In this document: in pieces, positions 16,217 to 24,970 of the stretch
Position numbering within the stretch: the stretch's first letter is position 1
Layout: the number at the start of each line of letters is the position of its first letter
NCBI GenBank assembly: GCA_965262365.1
Contig: OZ253541.1
Location: forward strand, 2,046,001-2,110,000
Source: UBA6522 sp965262365
GTDB lineage: Bacteria; Pseudomonadota; Gammaproteobacteria; Steroidobacterales; Rariloculaceae
Length of the DNA stretch: 64,000 bases
Direction of reading: 5' to 3'
Position numbers and translations under genes: made by a program
Notes under the pieces: model-generated
Database searches by the model: none
The model's input: only the letters and a program-made list of their open reading frames with translations
Told to the model about the DNA's origin: nothing

Positions 16217-19138
16217 TCACTCGCACACCACGCCATCATTGTCCCGATCATCCATGTAAGGATAGGCGATGTGCCCCCGGTGCACCGGGGCAATGCCGTG
16301 CGCGCGGGCTTCCGCGCAGGTGATGCGACCATTGCCGTTATCGTCGTACAAGACTAGCGCCAGCGGTCGTTGCGGCTGGGTATCGCAGTCCTGCACGATC
16401 ATGTCCGTGGAGGCACACATCGAAAGGACGCGCTCGGTCGCATCGGCTTCGCGCCGGTCGATGGTCAAGTCGTACTTTCGGCGCACCTCCAGCGTGCGCG
16501 CCACGTACCAGCAGGCATTGAGGCTGGGCAGCCATTCCGCCACGTCGTTGTCGCTCTTCTGAAAACGATTCACCGATGGGCTGGCCAGCGTCAGGTTGAG
16601 AAGATCCCGCGCGAACGTCCGCTTCGTCGCGGCGCTCGCAGCGCACATGCCGCTGTCGTGCGCCTCCGACCGGGCGACGATGTGCTCTATATCGGTATCA
16701 CCCGTCGAATCGAAGCACTGTCCTGTGTACGGACCGTAGATTTTGCCGATGCCCGCCACGATCCGGTCCTCGACCGACCGAGGGTAGGAATAATCGTCGC
16801 TGTCGTATTCTGAACAGCGATTCTCCGGCGCCACCCGAATGCCGCGATAGACTTCCTCGCCGGTTCCCATGTCTCCATCGTCTGTGGGCGTGTCCGTGCT
16901 TCCGGCGACGCGCTCAATTCGCCAGACACCGTCGCCCTGGTGAGAGGCGGCAAAATCGTACGCCCGCCCGTTGACGGACTGCACGTTGATCCGGATGGTG
17001 ACATCGGCGAGCAGGGACAGGAACGACCCCCGACCTTGTTCATCCACGCTGAATGCCTCTTCAGTATCGGGGTAGGTACAACTGTCGCCACTTCCCATCG
17101 TCAGGCCCACGTAACAATCGCCTTCGGCGATGGCGTCGGACGGACCCACTGTGATGCTAAACGTGCGTGTATCGGCGTCTCCGTCGCTGTCCGTCACGGT
17201 ATAGGTCATGGCGTAGCTACCCGCCACGGACGGCGTGCCGGTTAGCTGGAGAATCGTGCCGTCAAAGCTCAGCCCCGGTACGTCGGGTGAAAGGCTGTAA
17301 GTCAACTCGCCATCTCCCCCGCTGGCCGCCGGCAGCAGCAATGCATCAATGGCGGTGCCGACCGTGTAGTTCTGGTGTTCCGGCGCAGGCGCGCTACCAA
17401 ATGTCGGCGACGTGTCCGCAGTCGGCGGTTCGGTGCTGCCGGCAACGCGTTCAATGCGCCATACGCCATCGCCCTGGTGCGAGGCGACGAGGTCGTACAC
17501 GCGCCCATCGACGGTCTCGTTTTCCACCCTAATCCGGATCCCGGCGAGATAGGACAGGAACGCGCCCCGGCCACGTTCGTTCACGCTGAACGCGTCATCG
17601 GTACCTGGGTAGATGCAGCTCTCGCCGATACCCAGGACAAGATCCACATGGCATTCGCCATCCGCCACGGCATCCGCCACGGCATCCGACGAAACGACGG
17701 TGATTGTAAAGTTGTAGGAATCCGTGTCGCCATCGTCATCCGTCACCGTGTAAGTCATGATGAATCTGCGCGCTTCGGACGGTGTGCCGCTGAGTTGGCG
17801 TGTGGTGGCGTCAAAGTTCAGGCCCGGCACGTCAGGCGAAAGGCTGTACCTCAGGATCCCGTCACCGCCGGTTGCGGCTGGCAGAGTCAGCGTGTCAATG
17901 GCGGCGCCGGATCTGTAGTCATGGTCGCCCGGACGGTCCTGGTCGAGGACAGGCGAGGTATCCACACCATCGTCAATGAACCAGTCCCCGGCCAACCAGC
18001 GCCCTTCGGGATTGCCGCCATCGGTGCAGCGCGATGCGAACCAGCCGGAAAACCGCGAGGCAAAGTGATAGTTGGCTTGACACTCATCCCCATTGTCATA
18101 GATCAACCTCAGCCGCCCCGCGTCCGGCCCGAGTCCTCTGTAGCGATGACTGCCAGCCATGCTCACCATCACTCCATCGACCTGCCCGGTCTCGGAGTAC
18201 CGATCCTCGGGCTGGAAGGCAAGATTCAAGCGACGGTTGTCGGTTTCGTACACCACGTCGAGCCCGTCGAAGCGCTCGGTGAACGCCGCGTGATCGACTG
18301 GCGCCGGTCCCCGCACGGCCGATGTTGAGAGATTGTTCCACTCGCCGGTTGGGTTGACCGATACATTCACCACCTGGATGGGCCGGTCGGCCGATACCCT
18401 CAGCCTCCAGCGGCCCACGCCCGCGCCCAACCGGCCCATGATGAACAGGTCGCCCGCTTCCAGTTGCTGCGCGCTCAAGGTCCGCGCTCCTCCGCCGGGC
18501 ACCGTCAGTTGCACCTCACCTCCGGTGGCGGCGGCGCCGGTATCGTCGAGCGCGCCGATCGTGACCGCGGCAACTGCGTCGCCCGGGTTGATCAACCGCA
18601 GCCGGCTCGCCTGCGTGACGTTGCTTGAGGGATTGAAGATCGGTACCTCGTAGCGGTATCGGGCCCCGTCCACGGTTTCCCGCACGGCGTCGTGCATGAC
18701 CGCCAATGTGCCGTCTGCGCTCTGCACAAACGCCAAGGGCTCTACGTGCAGGTCGGTGATAATTTCCAGACGCCGGTTGATCGTTGTATTGCCGAGGCTG
18801 CCCGACAGGCCCTTGATGGCATTCCCGTTCGCCAGGTCTGCGGCATCGAATTCCGCCGCCGCCTGCGCTGCCAGCGTGAACATCACGGGACCGGAGCGCA
18901 TCCCGGCGTCGTCGATGGCGTACACGGACACGATGCCCGACGCATCGCTGCGGTTGAGAACCCGAAGCACCCCCTGGCTCGCATTGCCCGGCGTGGCCGA
19001 TACGAACAGCGGAATCCGGTAGGGCTCGGCCTGCAATCCCGGGCCGCACAGCAACAGGCTCCCGAGCACGGCGACTCCCCGACGCGCCCGCCGACTGTGG
19101 CTAATGGGTGCGACTCCAGGCGCAGGCATCGTGCACAA
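16217..19138 (-). CDS. Secreted multidomain protein: Ig-like repeats, HNH-type nuclease region, excalibur motif
   Basis: This protein has 973 residues. The N-terminus carries a signal peptide (RRGVAVLGSLLLCGPGLQA). Residues ~40-300 are a beta-rich region resembling phase-variable surface modules. Two copies of a He_PIG-like Ig fold follow (YSLSPDVPGL, QLSGTPSEA, YTVTDDDGDTD, and again YTVTDSDGDAD), each followed by a repeated cysteine-bearing unit ending VASHQGDGVWRIERVAGST. At 816-905 there is an HNH/DUF1524-like block: DIEHIVARSEAHDSGMC, DLLNLTLASPSVN, then a histidine-poor C-terminal helix. The end is an excalibur calcium-binding motif (DDNGNGRITCAEARAHG, DDRDNDGVVCE). The combination suggests an exported nuclease, perhaps anchored to or adhering on a surface. 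Start could also be the ATG three codons later. Confidence 0.8.
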   Translation of the reverse strand: MCTMPAPGVAPISHSRRARRGVAVLGSLLLCGPGLQAEPYRIPLFVSATPGNASQGVLRVLNRSDASGIVSVYAIDDAGMRSGPVMFTLAAQAAAEFDAADLANGNAIKGLSGSLGNTTINRRLEIITDLHVEPLAFVQSADGTLAVMHDAVRETVDGARYRYEVPIFNPSSNVTQASRLRLINPGDAVAAVTIGALDDTGAAATGGEVQLTVPGGGARTLSAQQLEAGDLFIMGRLGAGVGRWRLRVSADRPIQVVNVSVNPTGEWNNLSTSAVRGPAPVDHAAFTERFDGLDVVYETDNRRLNLAFQPEDRYSETGQVDGVMVSMAGSHRYRGLGPDAGRLRLIYDNGDECQANYHFASRFSGWFASRCTDGGNPEGRWLAGDWFIDDGVDTSPVLDQDRPGDHDYRSGAAIDTLTLPAATGGDGILRYSLSPDVPGLNFDATTRQLSGTPSEARRFIMTYTVTDDDGDTDSYNFTITVVSSDAVADAVADGECHVDLVLGIGESCIYPGTDDAFSVNERGRGAFLSYLAGIRIRVENETVDGRVYDLVASHQGDGVWRIERVAGSTEPPTADTSPTFGSAPAPEHQNYTVGTAIDALLLPAASGGDGELTYSLSPDVPGLSFDGTILQLTGTPSVAGSYAMTYTVTDSDGDADTRTFSITVGPSDAIAEGDCYVGLTMGSGDSCTYPDTEEAFSVDEQGRGSFLSLLADVTIRINVQSVNGRAYDFAASHQGDGVWRIERVAGSTDTPTDDGDMGTGEEVYRGIRVAPENRCSEYDSDDYSYPRSVEDRIVAGIGKIYGPYTGQCFDSTGDTDIEHIVARSEAHDSGMCAASAATKRTFARDLLNLTLASPSVNRFQKSDNDVAEWLPSLNACWYVARTLEVRRKYDLTIDRREADATERVLSMCASTDMIVQDCDTQPQRPLALVLYDDNGNGRITCAEARAHGIAPVHRGHIAYPYMDDRDNDGVVCE

Positions 19139-19140
19139 AG

Positions 19141-19518
19141 CTACCCGCGAACCCGTTCGCGCGTTCCGTGATTTTCGACACGCCCGACGATACGGATTCT
19201 TACCGCAGCTTCATCCGTGGCGACCAGCTCCGCTTCGTATCGCGGTGGCTTCCTCTTCGCCCACGGCTGGTCGCCGCGCCGCACCATCCACCGGCCGATT
19301 TCCGCGGATCTCAGCTCCGGACAGTCCTCCCAGAATGTGGGTGTGATCCGGCAGCATACCGGCGCCTGGTGCCCCGCAAGTTCAACTTCCACATACCTCA
19401 ACTTGCCCTGCAACGGCTCGAACACACGGCGTCTCGACTCCGCAACGACGCGAAATCCCGATGTGCCCCCTTGCCAGCCGGTCAATTCGATTCGGCCGCG
19501 CACGGGCAACGTCGTCAT
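19141..19518 (-). CDS. Element-borne hypothetical protein
   Basis: This 125-residue protein, MTTLPVRGRIELTGW onward, starts with an ATGA overlap with the end of the preceding gene (19515-19802), so the pair is translated together. It contains no signal peptide or membrane segment and has many beta-prone stretches (VEVELAGHQAPVCCRITP). A longer frame continues upstream to 20373 but that part is a shadow of other sequence. Together with its partner it belongs to the mobile-element backbone that includes ssb and the relaxase. No family recognised. Confidence 0.65.
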   Translation of the reverse strand: MTTLPVRGRIELTGWQGGTSGFRVVAESRRRVFEPLQGKLRYVEVELAGHQAPVCCRITPTFWEDCPELRSAEIGRWMVRRGDQPWAKRKPPRYEAELVATDEAAVRIRIVGRVENHGTRERVRG

Positions 19519-19802
19519 GGTTTCGGGTTCTTCGTCGCGACCAACCCCGACGCACCCTTTCCGCGGGCACGGCGAATCGTGTACCCGTACACGCCCAGGT
19601 TGAACGACCGGTCGCCGGTGAACCCGGCCAGCGCTTCCTCGATCCTGACCGCTACCGGATCCCGCTTCGGGGCTGAGGCCGCTGCCTGTTGCGCCAGCCA
19701 TTTGCCAAAGACCTCTTCGCCGAGTGCGTCGCCGACCGACTTTCTCAATGCGTTCAGTTTTCTCAGTTGACCCTTGGTCAGCGTGTTTTCGTCGATTGCC
19801 AT
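19515..19802 (-). CDS. Small element-borne hypothetical protein
   Basis: This 95-residue protein, MAIDENTLTKGQLRKLNALR onward, is preceded by GAAGGA about nine bases before the ATG. It is basic and helical at the N-terminus and may bind nucleic acid, but no known fold is clear. It is coupled by a 4-base overlap to the 125-residue gene downstream. Likely backbone of the mobilisable element; function unknown. Confidence 0.65.
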   Translation of the reverse strand: MAIDENTLTKGQLRKLNALRKSVGDALGEEVFGKWLAQQAAASAPKRDPVAVRIEEALAGFTGDRSFNLGVYGYTIRRARGKGASGLVATKNPKP

Positions 19803-20019
19803 GAATTCCGTTCCTTCTCTCGCGGCTCCGATGAGGCCTTGACCCGCGCATCATACCGGCATTGACCTCGTTGCGGCCGCGCCGGCCCCGCGCTGCCATA
19901 TCCCGTTCCCGCCCGAACGCCCGCCGGAGGCCGGGTCTGCATTCGACCGGGACGGCGGCCGGTGTCCGGACAGGGCGCCGGCCGTGCTTCGAATCACCGG
20001 CACGAGGGAGGTTCTGACG

Positions 20020-20358
20020 ATGAGCGAATCCGTGGACAGACGCGCTCCGGCCACCACGTTCCTGACGCACTTTTTCGGCGGCGGCCTGATCGACAAGGGC
20101 GAGTGCTATGTCGTCGAGCGCTTCCGGGCCATGAGCAATGGAGAGATTCGCCGCTGGCCCGGCGAGGCGCCGGCGAAGAGCAACGGGCGCTCCCGGCCCA
20201 AGCCCGAAGTCGCCTCCGTCGACGCCGTCCAGGAACTGCGCCCGGCCTACAACGAGATCATCGTGTGTACCGGCCTTGGCACGCGCGCCGGCGTGCAATA
20301 TTGGGGTTATAATGCTATCTGGGGTCATATGTTGCGGCGCTCTCGATTCCCTCGTTAG
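20020..20358 (+). pseudogene. Hypothetical element gene truncated by the RIT element
   Basis: The frame starts MSESVDRRAPATTFLTHFFG with GGAGG nine bases upstream. It reads a protein-like sequence to about base 20307 (YNEIIVCTGLGTRAGVQYWG). The remaining ~17 codons lie inside the 82-bp inverted repeat of the RIT element (20308 on), so the natural C-terminus has been replaced. I cannot find its 3' part on the other side of the element, so insertion came with a deletion or the gene was cut earlier. Family unknown; likely part of the mobile-element backbone. Confidence 0.6.
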
Positions 20359-20389
20359 ACGGTGGATGGACACCGGATCGCCGCAACAT
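20308..20389 (+). repeat. Left terminal inverted repeat of the RIT element
   Basis: It begins TATAATGCTATCTGGGGTCA and ends GATCGCCGCAACAT. It matches the reverse complement of 23653-23734 over all 82 bases. Inside it an internal inverted pair TGTTGCGGCG / CGCCGCAACA may be the recombinase binding site. Confidence 0.9.
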
Positions 20390-20401
20390 TATCTTCTGCG
20401 T

Positions 20402-21400
20402 TCACAAGGAATCGAGGAAGGCCATCAACCCCTTGTTCTCCTTCCACGGACGGCTCGGTCCCTGTTCAGCCACATCGCAGAGCGCCATCGCCTCGGCCTT
20501 CATCTTGAGGTTGATTTCGGCATAGACGTTGGTGGTATCGATCGACGCATGGCCGAGCCACGCGCGGACCGTGTTGATATCCACGCCGGCGAACACCAGG
20601 TGGCAGGCGGTCGTATGTCTCAGTAAATGGGGCGTTACCTTCCTTCCGGCCAATGCCGGCACAGCGGCTGCGCAACGTTGGACGACCCAGTAGACACCGA
20701 ACCGGGTGAACGGCTGGCCACGCCTGTTGAGGAAGACGGCATCATCGGCCTGGCGCCCCTCTACATGCTCGGCCATCACGCGTTCGGTTTGCGGCTGCAG
20801 CGGGCACTGGCGGACCATTCCACCCTTTCCGTGCAGGGTGACGAGCGCGTGGCCGCCATTCCGGCGACCGACCCGCAGGTCGCGCACCCGCAGTTGCGTG
20901 GCTTCGGACACGCGGGCACCTGTCTTGTACAGGAACAGCAAAAGCACGTATTCACTTCGTCCGTGCCGCGTGGTGCGGTCGGGCACATCGAGCAGCGTGG
21001 CCATTTCGTCCTCGGTCAGCCAGCCGATCGGCCGTGGCGTTGCCTTTTTCGACGCAATGGCGCACATTTGGCCGCGCCACGCGACATGGGCCGGGTCGCG
21101 GCTGGCCACGAAACGGGCGAACGCGCGCACCGCCGTCAGGCGCACGTTGCGGGTCTGAGGCGAGCAGCCACGTTCATCCTCCAGATGAGCGAGGAACCGC
21201 CTAACCAGTTCACCCGTCAGATCCAGAACGCCCAGCCGATAATCGGCTTTGCCGAGTTGGGCACAGGCGAACGGGACGAGCAGCCTGAAGGTGTCCCGGT
21301 AGCTCTTGCGGGTGTTGCGCGACAGATTCCGCTCGGTCACGAGGTGTTCCAAAAAAAACCGTTGGAGCCAGGGGCCCAGCAGAGGTTGGCTGTCACTCAT
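20402..21400 (-). CDS. ritC: RIT tyrosine recombinase, third gene
   Basis: This protein has 332 residues from the ATG at 21400, which lies within an 8-base overlap (ATGAGTGA) with the end of the preceding recombinase; an upstream in-frame start at 21445 is less likely. The N-terminal SAM-like core-binding domain (LSRNTRKSYRDTFRLLVPF) is followed by the catalytic domain with YKTGARVSEATQLR (first arginine), LLRHTTACHLV (H-x-x-R) and LGHASIDTTNVYA (tyrosine). It is XerD-like in length. In RIT elements the three recombinases are thought to act together on the terminal repeats. All catalytic residues are present. Confidence 0.85.
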   Translation of the reverse strand: MSDSQPLLGPWLQRFFLEHLVTERNLSRNTRKSYRDTFRLLVPFACAQLGKADYRLGVLDLTGELVRRFLAHLEDERGCSPQTRNVRLTAVRAFARFVASRDPAHVAWRGQMCAIASKKATPRPIGWLTEDEMATLLDVPDRTTRHGRSEYVLLLFLYKTGARVSEATQLRVRDLRVGRRNGGHALVTLHGKGGMVRQCPLQPQTERVMAEHVEGRQADDAVFLNRRGQPFTRFGVYWVVQRCAAAVPALAGRKVTPHLLRHTTACHLVFAGVDINTVRAWLGHASIDTTNVYAEINLKMKAEAMALCDVAEQGPSRPWKENKGLMAFLDSL

Positions 21401-22337
21401 GGCCGATACCTCCTGCATGGCGCTCGAAGCGCAGCGCGGCCTCATGCAGCAGCTCCGGCGTCATCGACAAGTACACTTGCGTGTGGCGCAGTCTGGCGTG
21501 GCCGAGATAGGTCGAGAGCACCGGCAGGAGACGCTGCACGTCAGCCCCCTGGCGGTACCAGTCCGTGACTCGATGGACTGCGAAGCTGTGTCTCAACGCA
21601 TGCATGCACGGCGCCTGCACGGAGGGGTCCGTAGGCTGGATCCTGGCCCGGCGCAGCAGCCTGAAGAAGGCGTGGTAGACCGTGTCCTTGTGCAGCGGCG
21701 ATCCGTCTCGGTTTGCGAGGAAGCAGGATTGCCGGCCGTGCCGACAGGGCCGCTTTGCGCGCAGCGTCGCATAGCTTCGCAGCGCATCGGCCAACTGGGG
21801 TCCGACCGGCACCAGGCGGCTCTTGTAGAACTTCGTGTCGCGCACGGTCAGTACCGCGGCGGACAGATCCACGTCATCGACCGTCAGGGACCGGGCCTCG
21901 CCGCCTCGCAACCCTGCGCCGTAAAGAAGCAGGAGCAGCGTGCGGAAGGTCTGCGCATCCAACTGCCGCGCGAGCGCCCGGCTTGCGTCGATGCAGCCGA
22001 AGAGCCGGCGCAGTTCATCGCGCGAGTAGATGTACGGCAGCGCCGATCGGGGCGGCTTCGGCTCATTGTCCGGCAGCGGCGAAGAACTTGCGTAGCCCCG
22101 GCTGATCGCATAGCGGTAGAACCCCGCCAGCGCACCGTACTTGTTCTCCCGGTATCGGGTCAGCGGACCCTTGCCCGCCAGGAACGTGCAGACCTGTGAA
22201 CGGGTGACGGCGTCGCAGTCGATTCCCTCGTCAAGGTACTTTAGGAACAGACTCAGCATGTGCGCGCTGGTGTTGAACTTCGCGCCGTGGGAGCGTTGCC
22301 AGGCAACGTATCGATCGATGGCTTTTCGTAATGTCAT
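21393..22337 (-). CDS. ritB: RIT tyrosine recombinase, second gene
   Basis: This protein has 314 residues, starting MTLRKAIDRYVAWQRSHGA. Its ATG overlaps the stop of the first recombinase by four bases. Catalytic motifs are YGAGLRGGEARSL (arginine), MHALRHSFAVHRV (H-x-x-R) and LGHARLRHTQVYL (tyrosine). A single N-terminal core-binding domain lies before them. It is the middle gene of the RIT trio and co-translated with both neighbours. No damage seen. Confidence 0.85.
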   Translation of the reverse strand: MTLRKAIDRYVAWQRSHGAKFNTSAHMLSLFLKYLDEGIDCDAVTRSQVCTFLAGKGPLTRYRENKYGALAGFYRYAISRGYASSSPLPDNEPKPPRSALPYIYSRDELRRLFGCIDASRALARQLDAQTFRTLLLLLYGAGLRGGEARSLTVDDVDLSAAVLTVRDTKFYKSRLVPVGPQLADALRSYATLRAKRPCRHGRQSCFLANRDGSPLHKDTVYHAFFRLLRRARIQPTDPSVQAPCMHALRHSFAVHRVTDWYRQGADVQRLLPVLSTYLGHARLRHTQVYLSMTPELLHEAALRFERHAGGIGHE

Positions 22338-23593
22338 GACAGGCCCTCCAGATTGAAGTCGGCGACCTCGTGAAGGGCGTTCAGATCGAACCTGGCGTAG
22401 GTCTTGGTGGAACGCGGACTGCGGTGCCCGAGATAATCCCCGATCACTTTCATCGACGCGCCCCGGTCAAGCAGATGTTGGGCTGCGGCGTGACGCAGGG
22501 CATGCGTTCCCCGGCGTCCGGCTGTAATGCCCAGACCGTTCAGGCGATGTCGGACAATGTTTCCGAAAGCCGTTCTACCAAGTGGCTGGATCGGAGCGAC
22601 GAGTCTAAGGAACACCGTACGGTCAGCAACACAGGGGCGGACCTCGAAGAGGTACCGAACAATGGCTTGTCCAACGGCTCGGGAGAGCGGATACAGATCC
22701 GTCCGACCCGTTTTGGGCCGGTGCACGCGCAATGTTTCGTTGTGCCAGTCCAGGTCCACCAGTTGCAGACGGCGAACCTCGCCGGCTCGCAGACCGTAGA
22801 CGATGAACAGCATCAGGATGGCACGGTCGCGCTTATCGACCGGCCGGTCACGCTCGGTGGTGGCCAAGAGATTCCGGATGTCAGACTGACTCAGCGTGCT
22901 GCGCACGTTCTGTCCCGGATACAACCGTTCAGGGATGATCCCAGCGGCCGTCCCCGGGTTACACCAGCCGCGCTCCTCGGCAAAGCCGAAGAATACTCGA
23001 AGCCGCGCGGCGTGTGTCCTGATGGTGACCCGGCTGTAGTCTCGACGGGCTGCCTTTGCCGCGATGGACGCATCGATGTCGGCGATCGTGACCGAACCCA
23101 GCGGTTTGCCCTTGGCCTTCAGCCAGTCAAAGAACTCGTCAGCGGTTCGAAGCCGGTCCTGGATTGATACTTCGACGTAGCCGCGCTCATCGCGCATCCA
23201 CCGCTCATACGTGGCGACCTCTGCACCATGCAGGTGGCGTGGCCGCGCGATAGGCTCATCCAGCCAGCCCAAAAAACGCAGCCATCGGACGACCCGACCG
23301 AGAGCGTACTTGACCGATCGGCGGGAGGACCGCAGCCTGCGGCCAACCCGATAAACTCGCGCGTGAGGCCAGTCCGCAGCCGTGGCTTCGATCCTGGAAA
23401 CGCTGATCCTCTCGCCTTCCTTCAGATCCAGAATGCAAAGCAGGCGCACCTGGTCATTCGCGATTTGCCGCAACGTCAGTCTGGCGGTGCCCTGTGCGGC
23501 CAGGTGCCTGAGATATCGCCTCCGATGTTCGGCGAGTGGTGCGCTTCGGTACCGCTCGATTGTGAACGGTTTTGTAAAGAGTTTTTCAAACAT
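22334..23593 (-). CDS. ritA: RIT tyrosine recombinase, first gene
   Basis: This protein has 419 residues from the ATG at 23593, chosen because GGAGA lies seven bases upstream; an upstream in-frame start at 23626 would add 11 residues. It is longer than its two partners, with an extra N-terminal region (RYLRHLAAQGTARLTLRQI) before the core-binding domain. Catalytic motifs are VYGLRAGEVRRLQL, THALRHAAAQHLL and LGHRSPRSTKTYARF. It opens the operon of three; its promoter presumably lies between 23593 and the right terminal repeat. Intact by eye. Confidence 0.85.
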   Translation of the reverse strand: MFEKLFTKPFTIERYRSAPLAEHRRRYLRHLAAQGTARLTLRQIANDQVRLLCILDLKEGERISVSRIEATAADWPHARVYRVGRRLRSSRRSVKYALGRVVRWLRFLGWLDEPIARPRHLHGAEVATYERWMRDERGYVEVSIQDRLRTADEFFDWLKAKGKPLGSVTIADIDASIAAKAARRDYSRVTIRTHAARLRVFFGFAEERGWCNPGTAAGIIPERLYPGQNVRSTLSQSDIRNLLATTERDRPVDKRDRAILMLFIVYGLRAGEVRRLQLVDLDWHNETLRVHRPKTGRTDLYPLSRAVGQAIVRYLFEVRPCVADRTVFLRLVAPIQPLGRTAFGNIVRHRLNGLGITAGRRGTHALRHAAAQHLLDRGASMKVIGDYLGHRSPRSTKTYARFDLNALHEVADFNLEGLS

Positions 23594-23652
23594 GACGTGT
23601 CTCCGTGTTGTGGGAGCCACGATCATGTTCGTGGGGTGCAGTTCTGCAAATT

Positions 23653-23734
23653 ATGTTGCGGCGATCCGGTGTCCATCCACCGTCTAACGAGGGAATCGAG
23701 AGCGCCGCAACATATGACCCCAGATAGCATTATA
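23653..23734 (-). repeat. Right terminal inverted repeat of the RIT element
   Basis: Reverse-complement copy of 20308-20389 without a visible mismatch over 82 bases. Its outer end shares its last three bases with the 34-bp palindrome that follows. Confidence 0.9.
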
Positions 23735-23765
23735 GCCCAAATGTTTCATGAAACATTTGGGCTAT
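23732..23765. repeat. 34-bp perfect palindrome, parS-like core
   Basis: The sequence reads the same on both strands over 34 bases. Its centre is TGTTTCATGAAACA, which differs from the chromosomal ParB site TGTTTCACGTGAAACA by loss of two central bases. A second stem (ATGCCGC TT GCGGCAT) begins two bases before its end. It may be a protein-binding site, a cruciform recombination target of the RIT element, or a terminator-like hairpin; there is no T tract. Confidence 0.8.
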
Positions 23766-23876
23766 GCCGCTTGCGGCATGTTCGGCGACCGTACCAGGCG
23801 GCGCTGAACGGCGATTCCCCCATGAACGTTCTGCCGTCCGTCCGGCGGTGCTTGTCCACCTTGCGGGGAGCGCGCC

Positions 23877-24890
23877 ATGCCTTATGCAGATCCCGAGCGG
23901 CGGCGCGAATTCGAGCGCCAGCGATCGCGCCGGAGGACCGCCGCGCGTTTGGCGCAACGTCTCTGTCCCCGCTGCGGCCGGCAGCCTCCCGCAACCGGGC
24001 GCGCGGTCTGCGATCCCTGTGCCGAGAAACGCCGCATTGCCGATCGGGCCCGCGCTGCCAAACGGCGGGCGGCCGGAAGCAAGCGGGTCCGGGATCCTGA
24101 AGCCCGCAATGCCGAGTACCGCCGTGCCCGGGAACGCGCCGACCGACGCGTCGCACGCGGGCTCTGTGGAAAGTGCGGCCGCCATCCTCACGGGCCGGAC
24201 CGCCGCCTGTGCACCGACTGCGGCGAACGCCAGCGCCGCCGCGACCGGGAGCGCTACGCCAGGGCCCGCGATGCGGGGGAACTGTACGGGGGTAAGCCGG
24301 AGGCCGCCAAACGCCGGTACGCGCGTCAGCGCACCCGGCAACGCCAGCACGCGCGCCGGGCCGCAGGACGTTGCATCCGTTGCGGGCGCGGCCGGCCCGT
24401 CGACGGCGGATCGAGTTGCAAGCGCTGCCTGAAGGAACGCCGGAGCGCAGACCGCGCGACCTACGCCGCCCGGCGGGCAGCCGGTCTCTGTACCCGGTGC
24501 GGCACGCCGGCATTCGAGGGCGCGCCGGTCTGCGGCCCGTGCACCGTGATCGAGGCGCGGTACCAACCGAAGAAGAACGAGGCAAACCGCATTCGTTATG
24601 CCGAACGTAGGGCACGCTGGATCTGCACCCACTGCGGCAGGAACCCTTCGTTCGGGGCGTCGCGCTGCGACGACTGCGCCAGGCGCGCGTACGAGCGCTC
24701 CGAGCACGTGCGCGGCCTGCCGGTCTATCCGCCGAGCTTCACCGTCATCGAGCGCGCCACGGGGACGGACCACGGCTGCTTCGACAGTTGGGAGGACGTC
24801 GCCATCGCGTTGGCGTTCGCGCGCCTGTCGCTGGACGACGTTGACGTGCTCATCGACCAGTCGCCGATGCAGACGAGCTTTATTCTGTAG
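23877..24890 (+). CDS. Protein with five zinc-ribbon modules
   Basis: This protein has 337 residues; the ATG follows GGGGAG by seven bases. Five CxxC...CxxC modules are spaced along it (LCPRCGRQPP, LCGKCGRHPH, RCIRCGRGRP, LCTRCGTPAF, ICTHCGRNPS), each with a second CxxC about 12 residues later. They are separated by very basic helices (RERYARARDAG, AAKRRYARQRTRQRQHARR). The C-terminal ~60 residues are acidic and lack cysteines (FDSWEDVAIALAFARLSLDD). The pattern suggests a nucleic-acid-binding protein with repeated metal sites. It precedes ssb in the mobile-element backbone, which hints at a role in element DNA processing, but I know no assigned function. Confidence 0.75.
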   Translation: MPYADPERRREFERQRSRRRTAARLAQRLCPRCGRQPPATGRAVCDPCAEKRRIADRARAAKRRAAGSKRVRDPEARNAEYRRARERADRRVARGLCGKCGRHPHGPDRRLCTDCGERQRRRDRERYARARDAGELYGGKPEAAKRRYARQRTRQRQHARRAAGRCIRCGRGRPVDGGSSCKRCLKERRSADRATYAARRAAGLCTRCGTPAFEGAPVCGPCTVIEARYQPKKNEANRIRYAERRARWICTHCGRNPSFGASRCDDCARRAYERSEHVRGLPVYPPSFTVIERATGTDHGCFDSWEDVAIALAFARLSLDDVDVLIDQSPMQTSFIL

Positions 24891-24970
24891 ATTGCCGGTC
24901 CGCCGCCGGCCTGCGGCCCGTACCGACCGGTTTCTTCGCCCTGCTGGCGGATGCGCAGGCAAGCCGGTCC

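Larger units (their letters stand above)
20308..23734 (-). mobile_element. RIT (recombinase in trio) element
   Basis: Three adjacent tyrosine recombinase genes with 4-base and 8-base overlaps lie on the minus strand between two copies of an 82-bp sequence in inverted orientation (20308-20389 and 23653-23734), identical as far as I can read. This is the defining layout of RIT elements, in which ritA, ritB and ritC are always found together. All three carry the arginine, H-x-x-R and tyrosine motifs, so the element may be active. The left end cuts a hypothetical gene; the right end abuts a 34-bp palindrome. Confidence 0.9.

Noticed and set aside
19519..20373. Upstream extension of the 125-aa gene to a 410-codon frame
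   Set aside because: The extension overlaps the 95-aa gene and the RIT repeat in other frames, and the ATGA overlap supports the short start.
20308..23734. Reading the RIT genes as three independent integrases of separate islands
   Set aside because: Overlapping starts and stops and the shared terminal repeats show one element.
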